From assembly GCF_963667685.1 (NCBI RefSeq), contig NZ_OY763932.1:1-64000 (forward strand): a stretch of DNA of 64,000 nucleotides, in the 5' to 3' direction. Shown here one piece after another: positions 50,817 through 62,066 of this stretch (positions are counted from its first letter, which is position 1; every line of letters begins with the position of its first letter). Position numbers and translations under genes: made by a program. Below the pieces are notes generated by a model that worked only from the letters and a program-made list of their open reading frames with translations, searched no databases and had not been told where the DNA came from. Source of the DNA: Maridesulfovibrio sp. (GTDB taxonomy: Bacteria > Desulfobacterota > Desulfovibrionia > Desulfovibrionales > Desulfovibrionaceae).

Positions 50817-53582
50817 ATGCCATCCCATATCCCCATTGGTTTTCTACACTCCCTAAAAGGCCCACTATCCAATAGTGAACGAATGCTGGTAGACGCAGCG
50901 CTTTTAGCTGTTGATGAAATCAACGAAAGAGGCGGATTACTCGGGAAACAAGTGCTCCCCTACGTCGGTGAGGAACTGGCACCTGACAGTGATTTCGGAA
51001 AAGAGGCAAAAAAACTTTTGCACGAGAAGAAAGTCCTTTCACTTTTCGGCTGTCGGACTTCCACGTCACGTAAGCAAGTAAAACCGGTGGTTGAGCAAGA
51101 GGGCAGTCTCCTTTGGTATCCCTGCCAATACGAAGGTTTGGAGCAATCCCCGAACATTATTTATACAGGCAACTGCATGAACCAACAGATTGTGCCTATG
51201 ATACGGTGGGCACTATCTACAGAAAAGAAGCGTATAGCTTTGATCGGTTCAGATCATGTCTTTCCACGCACAGCGAACAAGCTTATCTCGTCCATGCTTA
51301 CAGAAACAGATGCCACCATCGTATATGAAAGTTATCATCCTTTGGACTGTCAGGACTTTGCCCCTGTTTTTGATGCATTGAGCGAAACCACGCCTGACCT
51401 GATCATTAACTCCATCAACGGCTATGGAAACATTCCTTTTTTTGAGCAACTTCAACTTTTCCCAAATCTGGCCCAACCTGACCTTATCTGCTCTCTAAGT
51501 TGCTCTGAAACTTTATTCTCCATGCTTACATACCATCCTAAAGGACAGCTGGCTTGCTGGGGATATTTCCAGTCTATAGATAATCCAGCCAACAAGCAGT
51601 TTTTAGCAAAACTAAAAGGCATAGGCTGCGAAATTGCTTCAGACCCTCTGGCAACGGCATACAGTCAGGTCATGCTTTGGGCATCCATTGTTAATCGTAT
51701 CGGCTCCTGCGATCCTGCTGACATTTTAAGAAACATTCCCGGCAGCACAGTGGACAGTCCTTTAGGAAGCTTGGAGATCCAGCCGAATCATCATGTTCTG
51801 CGCACTGGATACCTCGGTAGAAGCAATGAATTCGGACAGTTTGATATCTTATGGCAGACGGAGGAGCCTATCATGCCGTTACCTTGGCTGGGAGTGGAAA
51901 GTTCGGAGCTGCCATTTAAAGAACTCATCATTCAGGTTCTCAGCCAGGTACCGGAAGACTTTACCATGCGTGCTAATCTTGAAGCAGAAATTGTTTCACG
52001 CAAAAAGCTGGCGGCAGAACTGGCCGAGAGTGAGCAGAGATTTAAAGAAATAGCCAAAGCTTCTCCGGTTGGTCTGATTATTACTGATTTGTCCGGCAAC
52101 GTTCAGTATGCCAACTCCCGTGCAACCGAGATGTGTAATACAACTCTAGACTGGATGATAAAAAATGGATGGACTCATTTTTTAAGAATGAAGGACAAAC
52201 TTCTTATTTTTCAAAAATGGTTTAACTCCAAGGCCCTGACTAACGACAGACTTGAATTCAGAATTCAGAGACAAGATAGTACAGACCTTTGGGTGCTCGC
52301 CCAGATTGTTGAAATGGATAATACAAATGATAAGATGTCAGGATATATCATATCCTTAACTGATATCACCCCCACAAAAGATGCTGAACTTGAATATAAA
52401 CGATTGTCAGCAGTAATAGATCAAGCTGCGGAGGCAATCACCATTACTGATACCTCAGGGACAATAACATATGTAAACCCCGCCTTTGAAGTCCTCAGCG
52501 GCTACTCATCTGAAGAAGTGATCGGACAGAAACCCAGTATGATAAGAAGCGATGAGCATGAAGAAAAATTTTATGAAGAAATCTGGGGAGCAATCAGTCG
52601 CGGACAGGTATGGAAGGGACGTATGGTCAGTATAAACAAGGCAGGAAACCGCTTCACGCAGGATGCAATCATTGCTCCCGTCCGGGATGAGCATGGACTG
52701 ATAGTTAATTTTGTATCTGTAGCAAGAGATATCAGCCAACAATTAGTTATTGAAGCACAACTGCGTCAGGCTCAAAAGCTGGAATCAATAGGTGAACTGG
52801 CAGCCGGAATTGCGCACGAAATAAATACCCCAACACAATATGTAGCTACTAATGTCAAATTTCTGGAAGACAGTTTCCCGGAAATCATTGAAAACCTGAA
52901 TATACTCAATTCCATTAGAAATATTGAGACAAAAAACAAATCATGGGAGGAGATTGATTCTCTTATTTCCAATATGATGGATGAAGAGGAGCTCAAATTT
53001 CTTGCTGAAGATATACCCAATGCAATCAAGGAATCCACTGAAGGATTGAGGCGGATCGCTGAGATAGTCAAGTCGGTCAAACAGCTGGCCTACCCGGGTG
53101 AAACTCAAAAAAGTTATCATGATTTGAACGAAATTATATACGACGCAGTTACAGTTTCAACAAACGAATGGAAATATGTAGCAGAAGTAGAAATGGATCT
53201 GGACGAGGAATTGCCCCCCTTGTTCTGTCTAAAGGGGGAAATGGGACAGGTCATATTAAATCTCATTGTTAACAGTGCCCACGCAATTGAACAAAGCAAC
53301 AGTCATGCTGAATCCGGCAAAGGACTCATCTTGATTAAAAGCTACGTCGAGAATGACGCCATTCTCCTGGAAATTAAAGATACAGGATGCGGAATGCCCA
53401 AAAATATCATAAAAAAAGCATTCGATCCTTTTTTCACTACCAAGAAAATTGGAAAAGGCACAGGACAAGGACTGGCGATTGCCTATAATGTTATTGTAAA
53501 TATCCATGGCGGCAACATTGTGCTAGAGTCCGAAGAAGGAGTAGGAACAACAATAATTATAACATTACCCATATCCAATTGA
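50817..53582 (+). CDS. Soluble histidine kinase with AmiC/UrtA-like sensor domain
   Basis: A 921-residue protein without signal peptide or membrane helix. Residues 1-365 form a Peripla_BP_5-type binding domain as in AmiC, FmdD and UrtA: PIGFLHSLKGPLSNSE at the start, then LSLFGCRTSTSRK and LWYPCQYEGLEQSPNIIYTG. Two PAS domains (about 395-640) follow, then a kinase with GIAHEINTPTQY and a HATPase with NLIVNSAHAI and GKGTGQGLAIA. It should sense a small amide, urea or similar ligand in the cytoplasm. AAGGAG precedes the ATG. The next kinase gene follows by 60 bases. Confidence 0.85.
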   Translation: MPSHIPIGFLHSLKGPLSNSERMLVDAALLAVDEINERGGLLGKQVLPYVGEELAPDSDFGKEAKKLLHEKKVLSLFGCRTSTSRKQVKPVVEQEGSLLWYPCQYEGLEQSPNIIYTGNCMNQQIVPMIRWALSTEKKRIALIGSDHVFPRTANKLISSMLTETDATIVYESYHPLDCQDFAPVFDALSETTPDLIINSINGYGNIPFFEQLQLFPNLAQPDLICSLSCSETLFSMLTYHPKGQLACWGYFQSIDNPANKQFLAKLKGIGCEIASDPLATAYSQVMLWASIVNRIGSCDPADILRNIPGSTVDSPLGSLEIQPNHHVLRTGYLGRSNEFGQFDILWQTEEPIMPLPWLGVESSELPFKELIIQVLSQVPEDFTMRANLEAEIVSRKKLAAELAESEQRFKEIAKASPVGLIITDLSGNVQYANSRATEMCNTTLDWMIKNGWTHFLRMKDKLLIFQKWFNSKALTNDRLEFRIQRQDSTDLWVLAQIVEMDNTNDKMSGYIISLTDITPTKDAELEYKRLSAVIDQAAEAITITDTSGTITYVNPAFEVLSGYSSEEVIGQKPSMIRSDEHEEKFYEEIWGAISRGQVWKGRMVSINKAGNRFTQDAIIAPVRDEHGLIVNFVSVARDISQQLVIEAQLRQAQKLESIGELAAGIAHEINTPTQYVATNVKFLEDSFPEIIENLNILNSIRNIETKNKSWEEIDSLISNMMDEEELKFLAEDIPNAIKESTEGLRRIAEIVKSVKQLAYPGETQKSYHDLNEIIYDAVTVSTNEWKYVAEVEMDLDEELPPLFCLKGEMGQVILNLIVNSAHAIEQSNSHAESGKGLILIKSYVENDAILLEIKDTGCGMPKNIIKKAFDPFFTTKKIGKGTGQGLAIAYNVIVNIHGGNIVLESEEGVGTTIIITLPISN

Positions 53583-53642
53583 GTGTAGGGATAAGCAAAT
53601 CCTGGGTGTAGTGCTGGGGATGTAAATTAAAAGGACTTGCGG

Positions 53643-56600
53643 ATGGATAAAAAAACGACAGAAGGTTTACATTCTGACAATGGAAATATTGTTAAAACCA
53701 CAGCAACAGGTGAATGCTGTGTCTTTCAAAATATATGTACTGCTATCTCCGGTATATTTGCAGTTTTGGATAAAAAACACAATATTATCTACGCCAGTGA
53801 AGACTTCTATAAAGCGACAGGTACGACATCCGATATTATTGGGCAAACTATTTTTCTGATACAGCCTCCTTTTTGCGAAGACGATACAGAAGGATTCTCT
53901 AGTTCGTTAAGACTCTCATTGAACAAAATTGCCGAGGAGCTAATTCCGAACAGAATGCCACTAAGAGAACATATTGCAGTAGTTCAAAATGGTGTTCAGG
54001 AAACAAGCAGTACGCGATACATCAGTTATTCCAATTATCCGGTGATGGATGAAAAAAGAGATCTGTCCTGTATTGTATTTAAGACAGAGGATGTTACGGA
54101 CTTTGTCATGTCCGGTATAAATATAACATTTGATAAACCCCAAAAGAGTGGCGCCACTCACCCTGCCCCAACACCTCAGACCGTTTATCCTGACCATGTT
54201 GAGGATGGGAACTATCTCCCCAGGGTTCTCTTGCTCAGCACCAATGTGCTAACTGAGCGGACAGTCAATGCAGCCCTCAAAGAGGGATATAAACTACTTC
54301 ATACGTCCCGCTGTGAAAGTGCCCTGCATTATGTCCACAACACGAACCCTACAGCAATTATAATCGATCTATGCTGCCCGGACAAAATAAACGCACTGAT
54401 TGACTCACTACGCGCCGAAAAAAAATTTGCTAATATTCCTGTTCTTGTAACTGAAAACAAAACAATAAATATTTCTGAACTATTCACTAAAGACCCTATG
54501 ACGGAATTACTAGGAACACCTCTTTCCCAAAAGCGGGTACGTGCGCATGTGGACCGCATGATCGCTAAGAACCAACGCATTCAAATTGAGCAATCTCGTC
54601 TGGCGGCATTAGTTGCATCTTCTGAAGATGCGATTATCGGCGCCAAACTGGATGGAACAATCACGGACTGGAATACAGGTGCGGAACGAATTTTCGGTTA
54701 TACACCTAAAGAAATCATAGGCAAATCAGTTCAGATTCTGGTCCCCCCGGATATCTATGCCGACAAAACAAAAATCATGAATCTCATTGCGCAAGGTGAA
54801 CATATCAAGCAACTTGAGACTATCCGCTTAAGTAAGGATGGAAGGCGTATTGATGTCTCAACCAGCATTTCTCCTATAAGAAACCACCAGGGAACCATAA
54901 TCGGAGCCTCAGCCATTACCCGGGATATCACACGCCGGAAGAAAACTGAGCAGGAAATGAAATCTCAGGCTTTTCTGCTAGAAGAAATTGGACAGCTGGC
55001 AAAGGTCGGCGGCTGGGAATTTGACCCGCAGACAGGCAGGGGATCATGGACGGACGAAACAGCCAGAATTTATGATATCGACCCTGATATAACGGCTACT
55101 GCAGAACTTGGGCTGTCTTTTTTCTATGGCGAACATAGGGAAAATATCGAAGCCGCATTGGAAAAAGCTGTTGAGAACGGAACTCCTTATGATCTTGAGC
55201 TGGAGATGACAACAGCGAAAGGCCATAAAAAATGGATCAGGGCTATCTGTAAACCCAGAGTTGAGGATGGAAAGGTTATCTCTATTCGAGGGGCTTTTCA
55301 GGACATTACCGACATAAAGTCAGCAGAATTAAGAGTCCGAAACAGTGAAAAAAAACTGTATGATATTTTAGAGGCCATTTCAGACGCTTTAGTCGTAGTT
55401 AATGAAGACGGAAATATTGTAATGGTCAATTCCGCAACAATCAAAATGTTCGGATACTCGCGGGAAGAATTGCTAGGTGAAAACATTAACTTTTTTGTCC
55501 CGGAACCATATAAAAAAGAGCACACTATAAAATGTAAATCCTACTTCAAATCTCCTGATTTCCATGCACCACTATGGAACAAAAATATCAGCATACAAAC
55601 CAGATCGGGAATTGGCGTCCCTGTAGACATAGCGTTATCCCTGACTTCTATTGATGGCAGCCCTCATGCAATTGCGTCCATTCGCGACATCAGCAGACGC
55701 AAGAAGGCTGAAGAGAATTTAAAGGCTTCAGAAACTAAATTCAGAGTGATAACTGAAAATCTAAAAGAGCTTATATATAGAGCTGATTATAAGACTTTAA
55801 AAATAAATTATGTAAACAAAGCAGTAAAAGACATATACGGTTATACTCCGGCCGAATGGCTTGCAAAGCCCAATGTCTGGGAAGAAAATTTACACCCTGA
55901 CGATAAGGAATTGGTCCTAAAATATATAAATAAAGCCGTCCGGGAATTTAACGACGTAAAGTTGGAATATAGGATTTTGGACCGAAATGGAAATATCCAC
56001 TGGGTACACGACAGTATGACATGGGAAAAAGATGAATCCGGAAATCCTGTGGCTATATTGGGGGCCATGGCTGACATTACCGAGAAAAAGTTGGTCCTGA
56101 TTTATCTGGAAGAAAAAGAAAAATTTCTGAGAGATATTTTGCATGGAATAAAAGCGGCGATTCTGATTATTGACTTTACCAAAGGAATCGTTGTCGATGC
56201 CAACGACGAATTTCTAAGAATTACAGGCAAGAATAAAGAACAAGTAATAGGTCAATCATGTGCCAAGGTTCTTCAGTGCAATAATCATTGCCCACAATGC
56301 AGTGCCGGCGGAGGAATAGTTTGTGATCTTGTTTTTAAAGAACGCAGCAGAATTAAAAAATCTGATGGTTCACAAATTCCTCTGGAACAAAGTTTCATTC
56401 CGGTAACCATACATGGAGAAAAAAGGATTGTAGCCGTTTTATTCGATGTAACTGAGCAAGTAGCAATTGAACGACAACTGGCATATGCACAGAAATTGGA
56501 ATCCATAGGACAACTGGCCGCAGGATTAGCACATGAAATAAATACTCCTGTTCAATACATTGCCGGAAATATTGATTATCTCAAAGAGTCTTTCACCAAG

Positions 56601-57293
56601 ATGATGAGACTGATATACTTTTGTGATGAATCATTCAAACAATACAATAACGACACTGGAAACTCTATTTTAAAAGCATGGGATAAAGCAAAAAGTGAGA
56701 ATGACCTTGATTTTTTGAATGAAGATATTCCCGAGGCTTTCAAAGAAACATTGTTCGGGGTCGATCAGGTCAGCTCAATTGTTAAAGCAATGCGGAATTT
56801 TTCACACCCTGGTTCTGAAACAAAACAAAGCATAGAGCTTGAAGAGACAATTAAAAATATCATTACCGTCTCTCGCAATGAATGGAAATATAGTTCTGAT
56901 ATTATTACTGATTTTGACCCAGATCTTCCAACAATTTCATGCATGCCCGGTAGTTTCAATCAAGCTGTGCTCAATATTCTCGTTAACGCGGCACACGCAA
57001 ACGCCGAAGCTGCCGGGACAGGCCCCAAAAAAAATATCACCATTAAAACCCGTAAGAAAGGAAATGTTGCTGAAATCAGTATCAGTGACTCAGGGAAAGG
57101 AATTCCCCTGGAGATTCAACACAGAATATTCGATCCATTCTTCACGACAAAAGAAGTTGGAAAAGGAACAGGACAAGGTTTGGGGATTGTACATTCGGTA
57201 ATGCAAAAACATGAGGGGAGTGTTAGTTTCAATTCCGTTTCAGGAGAAGGAACAACTTTTTTTCTCCGCTTCCCGATTGATTCTGAACTGTAA
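53643..57293 (+). CDS. Soluble multi-PAS histidine kinase with degenerate receiver
   Basis: About 1216 residues from the ATG at 53643; a TTG two codons earlier is less likely. No membrane helix. A PAS-like region is followed by a receiver-like segment (about 190-310, PRVLLLSTNVL to IIIDLCCPDK) that lacks the acidic pair, then about five PAS domains with IGASAITRDIT-type ends. The kinase has GLAHEINTPVQYIAGN and a HATPase with NILVNAAHANAE, SDSGKGIP and GKGTGQGLGIV. Its catalytic half resembles the kinase just upstream. The REC-GGDEF-EAL gene follows by 67 bases and is a plausible target. Confidence 0.85.
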   Translation: MDKKTTEGLHSDNGNIVKTTATGECCVFQNICTAISGIFAVLDKKHNIIYASEDFYKATGTTSDIIGQTIFLIQPPFCEDDTEGFSSSLRLSLNKIAEELIPNRMPLREHIAVVQNGVQETSSTRYISYSNYPVMDEKRDLSCIVFKTEDVTDFVMSGINITFDKPQKSGATHPAPTPQTVYPDHVEDGNYLPRVLLLSTNVLTERTVNAALKEGYKLLHTSRCESALHYVHNTNPTAIIIDLCCPDKINALIDSLRAEKKFANIPVLVTENKTINISELFTKDPMTELLGTPLSQKRVRAHVDRMIAKNQRIQIEQSRLAALVASSEDAIIGAKLDGTITDWNTGAERIFGYTPKEIIGKSVQILVPPDIYADKTKIMNLIAQGEHIKQLETIRLSKDGRRIDVSTSISPIRNHQGTIIGASAITRDITRRKKTEQEMKSQAFLLEEIGQLAKVGGWEFDPQTGRGSWTDETARIYDIDPDITATAELGLSFFYGEHRENIEAALEKAVENGTPYDLELEMTTAKGHKKWIRAICKPRVEDGKVISIRGAFQDITDIKSAELRVRNSEKKLYDILEAISDALVVVNEDGNIVMVNSATIKMFGYSREELLGENINFFVPEPYKKEHTIKCKSYFKSPDFHAPLWNKNISIQTRSGIGVPVDIALSLTSIDGSPHAIASIRDISRRKKAEENLKASETKFRVITENLKELIYRADYKTLKINYVNKAVKDIYGYTPAEWLAKPNVWEENLHPDDKELVLKYINKAVREFNDVKLEYRILDRNGNIHWVHDSMTWEKDESGNPVAILGAMADITEKKLVLIYLEEKEKFLRDILHGIKAAILIIDFTKGIVVDANDEFLRITGKNKEQVIGQSCAKVLQCNNHCPQCSAGGGIVCDLVFKERSRIKKSDGSQIPLEQSFIPVTIHGEKRIVAVLFDVTEQVAIERQLAYAQKLESIGQLAAGLAHEINTPVQYIAGNIDYLKESFTKMMRLIYFCDESFKQYNNDTGNSILKAWDKAKSENDLDFLNEDIPEAFKETLFGVDQVSSIVKAMRNFSHPGSETKQSIELEETIKNIITVSRNEWKYSSDIITDFDPDLPTISCMPGSFNQAVLNILVNAAHANAEAAGTGPKKNITIKTRKKGNVAEISISDSGKGIPLEIQHRIFDPFFTTKEVGKGTGQGLGIVHSVMQKHEGSVSFNSVSGEGTTFFLRFPIDSEL

Positions 57294-57360
57294 GATAAAA
57301 ATATATACAATCAATAAAATATCTAATGCCATTCAGACAATATGACATCCGGAGAAAATT

Positions 57361-59439
57361 ATGGTTGACTCATCAGAGACCACCAACACCGTTCTTTTTG
57401 TAGACGATGAGAAAAGGGTTCTGAATACCCTCAAACGACTCCTTTTGGGTGAGCCATTTAACGTACTAACTGCCGAGTCAGCCGCTGCAGCCTTAAAGAT
57501 TCTTAACACAACACCGGTAGACATTATCATAAGCGATGAAAGAATGCCCGGAATGCGCGGGAGCGACCTGCTGACAGAGGTCAAACGTCTCTATCCAGAC
57601 ATATGCAGAATAATGCTTACGGGGCATGCAAGCCTTGAAGCCAGCATAAATGCCATAAACTCAGGACGAATTTTTAGATTCCTACTAAAGCCGGTAACCA
57701 AGGTTGATCTTCTGGAAGCACTGTATCAAGGTATTGACGAGCTAGTTCAGTACAACAGGCTTTTAAGGTTATCACAACAGGCTGGTAGCGTCTGCAGCTT
57801 CGAAGTTCAGATCGACCCGAAAGGACGGCAGATATTTACTCGCTGGTCTGATAATGCCCGGGGCATGCTTGCGTTGGACAATACCCAGCCGTTGGATAAT
57901 CTTGAAATACTCTTCAATAAAGTTCATCCGGATGATGTAGCTACCGCACGCAGGGGATGTTTGTTTTGCATGGACCACAATCAATGCCCATCCGCAGAAT
58001 ACCGCATAATACTCCCTGACGGACAATATAGATGGATACTTCAAACAAGCGATGTTTCCATGGAAGCAAGTGGCAAGACTCTTCGTCTGCTCTCTGTGCT
58101 AAGCGACATAACTGAACGGAAAATACAGCAGGAACAACTGGAATACCAAGCTTACCATGACGATCTGACTGGACTAGGCAATAGAGCACGCCTGCTTGAA
58201 ATTCTATCAGAAAAACTAAGCAAAGAATCGGATGCCAGACAACAGCTTGCATTACTTTTCATTGACCTGGACAATTTCAAATTAGTTAACGATAGTCTTG
58301 GGCATTCTTTTGGGGACTTATTACTGCAAAACTACGCACGGCGCCTGACTACCCTGATGCCCGTGAACACAGAAGCAATACGTTTGGGCGGAGATGAATT
58401 CGCAATTGTAGTTCAGAATATCAATGGCGAAGTCATTACTCTTGCGGATAAAATTCAGAAAGCAATGGAGCAGCCATTCAAGATCGGAGAGATAGAGATA
58501 TTTGTATCCAATTCCATTGGTATTGCTTTTAATCATAATTCAAATGATTCAGCCCTAAGAATGATCCGCGAAGCGGACACTGCAATGTATGAAGCCAAGT
58601 CGCACGGTAAAAATTCAATCCATTTCTTTGATGAAAAAATGCATGACAAGGCCACACGGCATTTCAAAATGACAAGCGATATCCGCAAGGGATTATCCAA
58701 TAATGAATTCTATCTACTTTTTCAGCCAATTGTAAACATAAGCACTCTACTGGTTGAAGGATTTGAGGCTTTACTGCGCTGGGAACATCCCGAAGAAGGT
58801 CTTATAATGCCGGACAGCTTTATTCCTGTTGCGGAAGAAAGTGGATTAATCATTCCTCTTGGAAACAAAGTAGTGGAAATGGCTTGCGCTCAAGCCAAGG
58901 AATGGGAAGCTGTCAAATCATCAATCACGCCTTTCATCAGTTTCAATGTCTCGGTCCATCAATTGCGTCAGATTGATTTTGCCACACGTGTAACGGATAC
59001 GATTAAAGCTTATGATATTGATCCATATTTGTTAAAAGTTGAAATAACGGAAAGCGGGGTAATGGACGATGCAGAAACTTCTCTCCGGCTATTGCATGCA
59101 CTGAGGAAGGAAAAACTAAGGCTGCAGATTGACGACTTCGGGACAGGGTATTCATCCTTGAGTTACCTGCGAAGAATCCCGGCCGACAACCTGAAAATTG
59201 ACCGCTCATTTGTTGATGGGATGGAAAATGACGAAGAAAAACTGGCCATAGTCAAAACAATCATAACGCTAGCCGATTCACTGGGAATGGACGTAGTCGC
59301 CGAAGGCATCGAAACAGTAGAACAACTTAAGCAATTAAGAAAATTAGGCTGCAAATATGGACAAGGTTTTCTTTTCAATAAGCCTATGAGTAAAGACAAA
59401 GCTTTGCTTAAAAACAATTACAAAGACATCTTAAAATAA
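57361..59439 (+). CDS. REC-PAS-GGDEF-EAL response regulator
   Basis: A 692-residue protein. The receiver has DDEKR, the phospho-Asp in IIISDERMPGMRG and a Lys in LLKPVTK. A PAS domain (about 140-255) precedes a GGDEF domain with intact RLGGDEFAIV and an EAL domain with EALLRWEHP, KVEITESGVM, DDFGTGYSSLSYL and VVAEGIE. Both c-di-GMP synthesis and hydrolysis could occur; phosphorylation probably sets the balance. It ends the operon of the two soluble kinases. Confidence 0.92.
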   Translation: MVDSSETTNTVLFVDDEKRVLNTLKRLLLGEPFNVLTAESAAAALKILNTTPVDIIISDERMPGMRGSDLLTEVKRLYPDICRIMLTGHASLEASINAINSGRIFRFLLKPVTKVDLLEALYQGIDELVQYNRLLRLSQQAGSVCSFEVQIDPKGRQIFTRWSDNARGMLALDNTQPLDNLEILFNKVHPDDVATARRGCLFCMDHNQCPSAEYRIILPDGQYRWILQTSDVSMEASGKTLRLLSVLSDITERKIQQEQLEYQAYHDDLTGLGNRARLLEILSEKLSKESDARQQLALLFIDLDNFKLVNDSLGHSFGDLLLQNYARRLTTLMPVNTEAIRLGGDEFAIVVQNINGEVITLADKIQKAMEQPFKIGEIEIFVSNSIGIAFNHNSNDSALRMIREADTAMYEAKSHGKNSIHFFDEKMHDKATRHFKMTSDIRKGLSNNEFYLLFQPIVNISTLLVEGFEALLRWEHPEEGLIMPDSFIPVAEESGLIIPLGNKVVEMACAQAKEWEAVKSSITPFISFNVSVHQLRQIDFATRVTDTIKAYDIDPYLLKVEITESGVMDDAETSLRLLHALRKEKLRLQIDDFGTGYSSLSYLRRIPADNLKIDRSFVDGMENDEEKLAIVKTIITLADSLGMDVVAEGIETVEQLKQLRKLGCKYGQGFLFNKPMSKDKALLKNNYKDILK

Positions 59440-59566
59440 ATAAAAAACACACACTTGAAGGCTTGGAGACAATTCCACTACTCTCAGGAATACAGCGGTC
59501 AAAATCATATGTTTAAATCGCCTCCTGCTTATTAGCCACTCAAGACCATCCTCATCACATCAAAAG

Positions 59567-59595
59567 AAAGCCCCGGAAAAAAACTCCGGGGCTTT
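59567..59595. terminator. Bidirectional intrinsic terminator
   Basis: AAAGCCCCGGA and TCCGGGGCTTT form an 11-base perfect stem with a 7-base loop, followed by T on the plus strand and TTCTTTTG on the minus strand. It lies between the convergent GGDEF-EAL and chemoreceptor genes. Confidence 0.85.
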
Positions 59596-59619
59596 TCTGT
59601 GTTTGCAATAACGGCTGGA

Positions 59620-61590
59620 TCACACGTTACCTGAATTGAGCTGCACAATGGCATCCTTCAACTCTTCGGCCATGACTGCGAGATCGGCAATTGAACATGC
59701 CGACTGCTGTGCCGCGTCCGTTGATCCCGTTGCCAACATGGCAATATGCGAAACCGTATTCTCGATATCTTTAGATGCGATCGACTGCTGTCCAGCGGCA
59801 AGGGCTATTCCCTCTATTTTTTCAGCCACATCATCGGACAGGCATTGAATATGCTTGAATACATCCACGGAATTGTTGACCTCATCATCAGCAGAACACG
59901 CAAAAGAAAGAGCCTGCTTGACCCCCTCTATATTCTGGAGAGTGCGGTCCTGAATACCGGAAATGCAGTTATCCACTTCCTTGGTGGCGACCATGGTTTT
60001 TTCCGCCAGTTTGCGCACTTCATCCGCAACCACAGCAAAACCTTTTCCGGCCTCGCCTGCCCGGGCCGCTTCAATAGCGGCATTCAAAGCCAGCAAATTA
60101 GTCTGATCTGCGATTTCATTTATTACGCCAACCACTTCACCAATTGAACTAATTTCATTTCCAAGACTTACCATGTCGCTCTCAAGTGTTGAAACCTTTC
60201 CAGAGACCATGCCCATGGCATCCCTTGCTCTGAAAACCACCTCAATTCCACCGCCAGCCTGTTTTCTGGCATCATCAGCGGAGGAAGAGGCTCCTTCGGC
60301 ATTGACGGCAACCTCTCTGGCGGCAATATGCATCTGCTCCACCGCTGTGGCGGAAGCGTTCATATGCCCCTGCTGTTCCAACGCGCCGTTTGCTATTTTC
60401 TGCATCCTGACTTTCAAGTCAGTTGAAGCCGTAGTCAACCGCTGCACGATTTCCCCGGCACGAGAGGAGGCACCGGTTATCTTCTCCATAAGCAAAAGAG
60501 TCTGCTTCTGCTGCTCTACGGCCTCATCCCGGGCTTTCCCGGCAAGCACGGCCTGATCCAGAGCATCCTGCTTAAGCGAATTAGCTTCATTGAGACCTTC
60601 CTTGAGCTTGCCGACCATACATACCAGAACATCACGCAGGTCCTGCAACTCGGCAGCAAACCGGCCTTCCGGTTCACAGTCCAGATCTCCACCAGCCACG
60701 GACTGTGCGTACCCGCCCAGCCTCTTGAGCGAAGAGGAAACTGTCAGCATGACCCAGAGCAGAATCAATAGAACCGCAACCCCCACAGTCACTTCTATAC
60801 CAATCACAATATAACTGATGACTGCTGAGTCATGTTTCAATTTATCCGAACTGATGCTCAGAATTTTGTCATATAACGGCTCCACGGCCCGTGCAGAATT
60901 GATCATACCGTCCTTGATCTTGAGAATAGAATTATCAAGCGAAACATATTCATGGAAAGCTTTGCTGTATTCATCCAATACAGCAAACAGATTTTGAGCC
61001 CGTTCCTCAGGATAGGCAGACCGGACCTCATCTCTGATCTGCTGGATCATGGAATCAACACGCTTTACCGGAGTTTCACCGCCCCGAATTATATAGTTCT
61101 TCTCCTGCCTGCGCATCTGAAGGACAAGAATCAGAAGATCGGCATCAATTCCATCCTCTTTAAAAGTTTCTTCCATATTTCTTGATGCCTTAATAAAACT
61201 CCAACGCAGGCCATCATTCATGGTCAGACCTTTGGCCACATAGTGGCCGTGCAGTTCAGTAAGGTATTTTTCATACTCGTCCAGAAATGCCGAAGTCTTG
61301 AAACAAATATTTTTCAACTCCGGTGAAAGATGCTGCAAACCGGTCACTTTTTGTGCGGATTCACCTATACATTCGAGAGCCTTCTTAAACCATAAGGAAT
61401 CCATGCGCAGCAGGAAGTTTTTTTCCTGTCTTCTTGCCTGCAAAAATGATTCAACACCTTCATTCGCTAACTGCTCTATTTTGCGACTGTTTTCTATAAG
61501 CCTGTCACCCCAGAAATTAACTGCAAAAACGGCAACAAGACCCAAGAACGAAGTAATAAACACCAGCATTAATTTTGCTTTGATACTCAT
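59620..61590 (-). CDS. Methyl-accepting chemotaxis protein
   Basis: About 656 residues from the ATG at 61590, which has a GGGAG site; the frame is open further but would overlap the next regulator gene. A membrane helix ([19 protein letters not shown]), a helical periplasmic sensor (about 30-280), a second helix ([18 protein letters not shown]) and HAMP come first. The signalling domain has the conserved tip [20 protein letters not shown] and [20 protein letters not shown]. It would signal to CheA/CheW elsewhere. It closes the kinase-regulator operon, so input may link to the same stimulus. Confidence 0.92.
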   Translation of the reverse strand: MSIKAKLMLVFITSFLGLVAVFAVNFWGDRLIENSRKIEQLANEGVESFLQARRQEKNFLLRMDSLWFKKALECIGESAQKVTGLQHLSPELKNICFKTSAFLDEYEKYLTELHGHYVAKGLTMNDGLRWSFIKASRNMEETFKEDGIDADLLILVLQMRRQEKNYIIRGGETPVKRVDSMIQQIRDEVRSAYPEERAQNLFAVLDEYSKAFHEYVSLDNSILKIKDGMINSARAVEPLYDKILSISSDKLKHDSAVISYIVIGIEVTVGVAVLLILLWVMLTVSSSLKRLGGYAQSVAGGDLDCEPEGRFAAELQDLRDVLVCMVGKLKEGLNEANSLKQDALDQAVLAGKARDEAVEQQKQTLLLMEKITGASSRAGEIVQRLTTASTDLKVRMQKIANGALEQQGHMNASATAVEQMHIAAREVAVNAEGASSSADDARKQAGGGIEVVFRARDAMGMVSGKVSTLESDMVSLGNEISSIGEVVGVINEIADQTNLLALNAAIEAARAGEAGKGFAVVADEVRKLAEKTMVATKEVDNCISGIQDRTLQNIEGVKQALSFACSADDEVNNSVDVFKHIQCLSDDVAEKIEGIALAAGQQSIASKDIENTVSHIAMLATGSTDAAQQSACSIADLAVMAEELKDAIVQLNSGNV

Positions 61591-61640
61591 AAATACTCCC
61601 TGCAGCATACTTTGCGTTGCTAAGCGGTCAAAGAACGTCA

Positions 61641-62066
61641 TTAAGCGATAGTTTCGCCGAGAATATCCGTAGCCCCAGCATCCCAATTCCTAATCCGCTT
61701 GTTTTTTACCGCCCTTCCGATCACAGCTAAAAGCTGGTTGATCGCTATCGGCTTGGCCAGATAATCAAAAACTCCATTGCGCATCATTTTGAGAGCATTC
61801 TCAATAACCGGGAAACCGGTCAGAAGAACTATCTCCACGGCCATGCCGTGTTCTCTGATAATCATAAAAATATCCTCCCCTGGCAGGCTGGGCAGATTAC
61901 TATCCAGCAAAACTACATCCACCCCTCCCTGTTCGAGTACATGCATGGCGGCCATGCCATCGGCTGCACCCACTGCTGCATACCCGGACTTTTCAAGAAT
62001 TCGTTTCAAGGAATTCCTGAACCGATCCTCGTCATCCACAATCAGGATTCGTCCTTTACATTTCAT
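61641..62066 (-). CDS. Single-domain response regulator
   Basis: A 141-residue receiver with the acidic pair in LIVDDEDRF, the phospho-Asp in [13 protein letters not shown], Thr in LLTGFPV and Lys in YLAKPIA. There is no output domain; the last 20 residues are a short tail. It overlaps the upstream kinase gene by 4 bases (ATGA), so the two are a pair. It could hand phosphate on or act by binding. Confidence 0.9.
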   Translation of the reverse strand: MKCKGRILIVDDEDRFRNSLKRILEKSGYAAVGAADGMAAMHVLEQGGVDVVLLDSNLPSLPGEDIFMIIREHGMAVEIVLLTGFPVIENALKMMRNGVFDYLAKPIAINQLLAVIGRAVKNKRIRNWDAGATDILGETIA

